64,000 nucleotides of DNA from Procambarus clarkii. Its lineage: Eukaryota > Arthropoda > Malacostraca > Decapoda > Cambaridae. The position numbers were made by a program, and so were the translations under genes. Under the pieces are notes generated by a model. That model searched no databases and was not told the DNA's origin. It saw only the letters and a program-made list of their open reading frames with translations. The stretch is taken from assembly GCF_040958095.1 (NCBI RefSeq), contig NC_091172.1:28579209-28643208 (forward strand), read 5' to 3'. Shown piece after piece: positions 59,320 to 64,000 of this stretch (position 1 is its first letter; each line of letters starts with the position of its first letter).

Positions 59320-59570
59320 TGCTAAAAAATCCCCATCACACAGGATGGTTAGTCATACAGAGGCATGTGATAGGCAGTCTGCACTGGCAAACTCCGGATG
59401 CATTTTGAGGATATCAACACAAGAGTGAATAAGGTAGCAGTGGTAATAAAAGTCCCCATCTCGCAGGATGATTAGTCGTACAGGACTATATGTTTAGTAG
59501 CCTGCACTGGCAAATTTTGGGTATACTGTGAGGATATCTTCAAGAATACGAGAGTGAATAAAGTAATTGC
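59320..59570. repeat. Tandem duplication, about 125-bp unit, two diverged copies
   Basis: Both units contain a CAGGATG(G/A)TTAGTC(A/G)TACAG block, GCACTGGCAAA and a GAGGATATC block, AAGAGTGAATAA-like. Confidence 0.7.
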
Positions 59571-60815
59571 AAAGCTCCAGGGACCTCATGCCAACTGGTC
59601 TGTCGGAAAATCCGACACCATTTAATATATCATACAGATAATAGCTGTATTACCAACAAGTTACCCATAGAAAACGTACTTGTAGTGGAATTACCGTCTA
59701 AAGAAAACGGGATATCATCACCACATACTATTATAATTCACCAGCTATTCTGCTGGGAATTATTCTTAAATACATTAGTCTTTGGACTTTACCATCATAA
59801 AAACATCTTATATAAATTAACTTAATTATCAATATTAAAGTAGAGTAAATGTGACCCTTCTATCACTTTCTGAAATGTGGACAATGTAAGCCAGGCGTCA
59901 GAGTGAGGAGGAGGGCAGCCATTGTTTATACGAGACCAGAGGCTCACACGGGAGCAAATTCGGCTCCTGTTAATTTTACTTGGACGTAGTGTTATGGATA
60001 CCAAAGTGTACCATCTGTCAACACGCTGTCAACAAATCAAGTTAAGTGTTCTTTCCGAAACCCATTATTTATCATTAGTGGCCATTAATGTCATTATATA
60101 GGGTGACCCGGTTAGATCACATGGAAGCCTCAAACTAAAGGTAATTAAGCCAGGTCTTCATGTTCCATGTACTGTATAGTGTTTTCTCTGATATAGCTTG
60201 TCATATATAGGATTCTGGCTTCACAGCTAGCGCACTTTTGACAGGTCAAGACGAGGATGCAAGATTTGTGCACCAGTTACTGGGTGATATGGAAGCTACC
60301 TCAATGAGGATAATTTGGTGTCTACACCCTAGTTATACCTGGTGGACTAACCTGCTGTACTATAAGATAAGGAACCTCTTCAATGTATGTAGTTAATTTT
60401 GTAGTTTGATTGGCTGCATATATATATATAATAAACCCCCCCCCCTAATGTGTAGAGGATCGATTTGTGAGATTATGAGATTATTGCAGAAATACAGTCC
60501 ACTTAACATTATACAAATTGCTATCGAAGTATATAAATTAACGTAAATATAAATTCATATAAATTAAATAAATATAAATCTCACAGGTCGGTTCCCACAT
60601 TATTTGGACCTTCGGAACCGGAATATTCGGTCCTATGAACCCACATTTGGTCATCTTAGTACCGGATGAACCAGTTAACCAGTGGATTCATTAAATATAC
60701 TAGTGCAGTGTGATTTAAACAAAGCCAGCAGTCAAGACGGCAGCGTAGCCTCGAGGGAGCTCAGGAGCCTCCCTCAGCCCAGTTCAGCTTCGTCAGCGGT
60801 TTCATGCACACCCAC
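59571..60815. other. Intergenic or intronic, no gene recognised
   Basis: TATAGGGTGACCCGGTTAG at 60098 may be a transposon end. From about 60450 the sequence may already be a 5' LTR of the element that follows, but I cannot fix its start. Confidence 0.3.
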
Positions 60816-61575
60816 AGATATTTGGTGGCGTGTTATTTCGTGAAATGACAGCGCTAATATAGAATCCAGCCAAATTAGTGACTGTGTCTTCGCGAGATTG
60901 TTCACGGATTTCGTGGTGTTACATTTCGCGAGAGATTATCTACGAATTTTGTGGACTTTATTTCGCGAGGTCACTAATAATATTTAATACTTCTAGATAA
61001 TATTAGAAGTTTCATAGAGGCTAATTAAGAGGCTATTATCAATAATTGTGTATATTATTTCTCCAAAATAGAGAATTATTTAATATATATTGCACTAGTG
61101 ATCACAGTATAATATTTACTAATTGCCAACCCACAACAGGGTAGGATATTACCATTGACTAGTTGAACTATTATTGTTCATCCTAGTCCCATTATTACTA
61201 TAGTCAGTTGTACTATATTGAACAACCTAACACCATTAATGAATGGTCCAGACCCTATTTTGGGTGTAATTTTTAACAACTCGAGTTGAGTTGTATATAT
61301 AATAAATTACTTATGATCATTACACCTTTGAGTGATTAATTAGTGTCTCTACCATCCTAGGGTGATATAGAAGAGCTAACCTAAAGGTACTTCCAGTGAC
61401 ACTGGTTTATCACTCAAATCATTAGTGTGGATGATTGTATATATATATAATGTGTATTAATTTTAAGTGCTAACCTCTAGTAGAGGTAGGATTATTGCCT
61501 AGTGAGTGCAGAATTTACCCTAGGCTACCATCAGTGCTTGCTCACAATTTATGAGCAGCCCAAGTACAAGTCACC

Positions 61576-63546
61576 ATGACTAATCCACAGAAAGCAAAGC
61601 GTGCTTTAATATCAAGCAAACGCCAACTAACAAGAGATCTCAACCAATATGAACAGTTGTTATATGAGCCTGTAATTAATTATCGTCGGTTGAAAATACC
61701 ACTGTTACAGATTCAAACCCAATTGCATATATTGAAAGCAAATAGGAAATCTTACCAAAATCAGGTCCACGACGACGACATAGTAGTTGAAGATGTGGAA
61801 CCATTCCTGTCTGACCTAGCACAATATGAAGAAGAAACTCAAGCCAGGTTGGAACATTTACACAGGATAATTGAATCAGAACAAATAGCAAGTACACCAA
61901 ATAAAGTAGATAATGTTATGGATGATCTGGATCTTTTTGAGAATAAATGTAAAGCCAGATTAGATCCTTTAATCAACAAGGATAAAGCTTCACCCAGTAA
62001 AGCTTCACCCACTACAGCTTCACCCAATAATATACCACCAGAAATTAAGCAGTTTTCATACAATTTATCCACAGTCTCTGTGGTTTCTGAAAACCCAATA
62101 CCTGAAGCTACTAAGTTAACATGCCTCCAAACTAGAGGTGAAGCTGAACCAGTAGTAGAAAATGTAAATGAAAATAGCGACAGCACTAATTTCCCAGTCC
62201 AGCTTCCTAGGGATAATGCTGGCAATGAGAAAACTGTCATACATCTAGTACTACAATTGCTGGATTTACCTCAACCTGATCAGACTGCTGACTCATTACA
62301 ATCCTTCAGCATGGAGTTTGAGTCACTACTAAGAACATTCAGTCTTAAGGTTGATATAACTACTAGTGAATGGATGACCAAAGTAGTCCTTCAACGAAAA
62401 TTGTCCAGCGATATACTAGATGAATTATATGCACATCAACATAACACCATCCTGACAGTACAGGACATCGCTGAAGGTTTACATTCCATCATAAACAAAC
62501 GACGTGCAAATGAGGAAGTTAAAGCCTCTTGCAAGCCTTCAGTAATAGAAAATAGTCAATTAAAGGGTAAAACAACTACCCCAAATAAACATCAGTCAAT
62601 TACTCTAACATCAAGTTGCAGAAAATCTGACAATGCAGCAGCATCCTCCAAGCCTACTGTTACTAGTTCACCCAAACCGGTAACTTCCAAACGTGCAGTA
62701 GGCTGGGGGACATGTATGTTCTGCAAAAGGAAACATTCAACATACTGTTGTGCTAATTATCCAACCAGAGACATTCGTATGGAGCGACTCCAGGAATTAG
62801 GGAGATGTGCAAGGTGTCTCAAGTCACACAACATAGACTATTGTGATACCCAATTCAACACCTGTAACAGGTGTAGAAGAGGTAGGCACCATGCAGCACT
62901 GTGCAAATATACGAAATTAACGTATTCAAGACCCAAGGTGGAAGATAGCATTCCCACCACAGTACAGTACTGCAAGGTGCAACAAACAAAGAGTGTCCAA
63001 TCGGCAAAGTCTAAAGGTAATACGACTTTGCCTACTGCCCAAATTACCATCCTGAATAAGAGGGCCAAGGTCCATACCCGTGGGTTGTTAGACCAAGGAT
63101 CCCAAAGAACATATATCACTAAAAAGCTGGCAGATGAACTACAATTAAGGCCTGTAGCCCAGATGTCATTCAACATCTCAGGGTTTGTAACAGATGCAGG
63201 ACCTCAAGTCTACCAGGTGGTACAACCATCAGTACGCTTAGGCAGGTACGTCTGTCGAGTACAAGCCATTGTGGTGGACAAAATACCAGTAGACCTACAA
63301 GTTCAAGGTCTGAGAGCAACAGCCAAATTCCTGAGAAATAGAGGAATAAAATTGGCAGATAATATTAAGTCTGATCACCTCACCGACTTCGGTCTCCTTG
63401 TAGGGACAGACTATTGTCATCGATTCATCGGTAGCCCTACTAAATATCAGGGTATAACCATGTTAAACTCTGCAGGAGGTAAATTACTCTCAGGCCCAGT
63501 ATCAAGCCTGAGGAGACCTATGCCTGCAGATAAACAATACCAGTAG
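61576..63546 (+). CDS. BEL/Pao Gag-protease reading frame (fossil)
   Basis: 656 codons. N-terminal coiled-coil-like third, Ser/Thr/Pro-rich linker (KASPSKASPTTASP), Gag core-like region, three Cys/His zinc knuckles (about residues 380-440: CMFCKRKH, CARCLKSH, CNRCRRGRHH), then a retropepsin-type protease with GLLDQGSQRTYI. This order is typical of BEL/Pao. It looks intact; Pol is not in the same frame within the window. Confidence 0.85.
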   Translation: MTNPQKAKRALISSKRQLTRDLNQYEQLLYEPVINYRRLKIPLLQIQTQLHILKANRKSYQNQVHDDDIVVEDVEPFLSDLAQYEEETQARLEHLHRIIESEQIASTPNKVDNVMDDLDLFENKCKARLDPLINKDKASPSKASPTTASPNNIPPEIKQFSYNLSTVSVVSENPIPEATKLTCLQTRGEAEPVVENVNENSDSTNFPVQLPRDNAGNEKTVIHLVLQLLDLPQPDQTADSLQSFSMEFESLLRTFSLKVDITTSEWMTKVVLQRKLSSDILDELYAHQHNTILTVQDIAEGLHSIINKRRANEEVKASCKPSVIENSQLKGKTTTPNKHQSITLTSSCRKSDNAAASSKPTVTSSPKPVTSKRAVGWGTCMFCKRKHSTYCCANYPTRDIRMERLQELGRCARCLKSHNIDYCDTQFNTCNRCRRGRHHAALCKYTKLTYSRPKVEDSIPTTVQYCKVQQTKSVQSAKSKGNTTLPTAQITILNKRAKVHTRGLLDQGSQRTYITKKLADELQLRPVAQMSFNISGFVTDAGPQVYQVVQPSVRLGRYVCRVQAIVVDKIPVDLQVQGLRATAKFLRNRGIKLADNIKSDHLTDFGLLVGTDYCHRFIGSPTKYQGITMLNSAGGKLLSGPVSSLRRPMPADKQYQ

Positions 63547-63639
63547 AAATCTAAATTTGTCAGCTGATTATATTTCTCCAGTAGCATTATACTAAGGAGA
63601 TTACAGCTGACTATACCAACAGAGGTTGATGTTAGTATC

Positions 63640-64000
63640 ATCATTTAAAGCTGAAGATGAGTTCATGAGGCTTCAGTGGCAAATCAGTGAACAGTAGCCT
63701 AAAACAGCTACAAGTCACTGCGACCAATGTCACTGAACCCACTGCAGTCTCAGAACCATACTTTACTTTAATGATGAGCTATTCAATCTTCTGAATCAAT
63801 TAACTAAATTAAACCCAATAAATCTGATGACTGATTTGATACATTTATTATTTAATCAAGATGTATTCCATGGGCCTCAGTGTTTATATATCAGTGACCA
63901 GTAACCTGAAGAAACTTCAAGTTATATCTGATGTCACTGATCTCACTGCAGTCCCTGAATCATACTTGAATGTAGTACTTGATCACATTCAGTCTTCTGG
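63640..64000 (+). repeat. Diverged tandem repeat after the BEL/Pao Gag-protease frame
   Basis: TTCATGAGGCTTCAGTGGC ... CACTGCAGTCTCAG and TTCCATGGGCCTCAGTG ... CACTGCAGTCCCTGAATC are two copies of a unit of about 200 bp; the second is cut by the window end. Confidence 0.6.

Larger units (their letters stand above)
60450..64000 (+). mobile_element. BEL/Pao LTR retrotransposon fossil, 5' part, cut by the window edge
   Basis: The Gag-protease frame at 61576-63546 identifies the family. A primer-binding-like TTTGGTGGCGTG near 60821 follows a sequence ending CACACCCACA, which would be the end of a 5' LTR starting near 60450 (start uncertain). A leader of about 750 bp follows with three TTCGCGAG words. 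Reverse transcriptase, RNase H, integrase and the 3' LTR are not visible before 64000. The visible coding part looks whole (no breaks seen), so the insertion is probably young; the state of the rest is unknown. Confidence 0.75.

Noticed and set aside
60098-60125. DNA transposon end (TATAGGGTGACCCGGTTAG)
   Set aside because: A single short word with no inverted partner found nearby.

Overview
The window looks like nuclear DNA from a decapod crustacean, probably of the crayfish or lobster type. The evidence is long GT-AG introns, very many microsatellites, dispersed tRNA-derived SINEs and CR1-like LINEs of a style I associate with decapods, and (TTAGG)n arthropod telomeric motifs. The order-level call rests on remembered repeat styles and on the two recognisable host proteins; it was not searched. 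Most of the 64 kb is repeat.

Host genes. (1) On the + strand at 24045-30599 there is a complete Rho-family small GTPase of 187 aa in four coding exons, with consistent intron phases, a CSIL prenylation box and a poly(A) signal at 30939. It has a shortened Rho insert and an altered base-recognition loop. (2) On the - strand at 58550-54372 are the last five coding exons of guanine deaminase (250 aa), carrying three expected zinc ligands. The N-terminal exons were not found in the window. (3) On the - strand an unrecognised Asn-rich, NLS-bearing protein starts at 45152. Its 449-codon exon ends in a clean phase-0 donor, and a phase-0 terminal exon at 34603-34433 could complete it (about 505 aa). 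(4) There are four tRNA genes: three identical tRNA-Gly(TCC) and one tRNA-Ser(GCT), all between 13.6 and 22.1 kb.

Layout. 0-5 kb: a MITE, a run of minisatellites, SINEs and LINE 3' ends. 5-13 kb: TA arrays, a foldback element, and 28- and 47-bp minisatellites. 13.6-22 kb: tRNA genes among LINE and SINE debris, with a candidate 5' end near 17.8-18.0 kb. 24-31 kb: the GTPase, with repeat-filled introns. 31-43 kb: foldbacks, LINE fragments, a 240-bp AG array, G-rich blocks, and a TIR element with telomere-like repeats in its core. 43.8-47.7 kb: the unknown gene and a doubtful exon. 48.4-50.5 kb: a 2.1-kb minisatellite of a 28-bp unit, open in several frames on both strands but not coding. 51.9-53.2 kb: the longest LINE copy. 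54.3-58.6 kb: guanine deaminase. 60.8-64 kb: the 5' part of a BEL/Pao retroelement fossil with a long open Gag-protease frame, running off the window.

Repeat labels below (LINE-A/B/C/E, SINE-A/B/C/D, repeat F/G/H, foldback A/B, MITE 1/2) are my own, assigned by similarity between copies inside the window. The most informative patterns are one SINE head carrying two different LINE-derived tails, SINEs sitting directly on LINE 3' tails, two foldback families with hammerhead-like cores, and the unusual Rho GTPase. I see no new defence, toxin or metabolic system.
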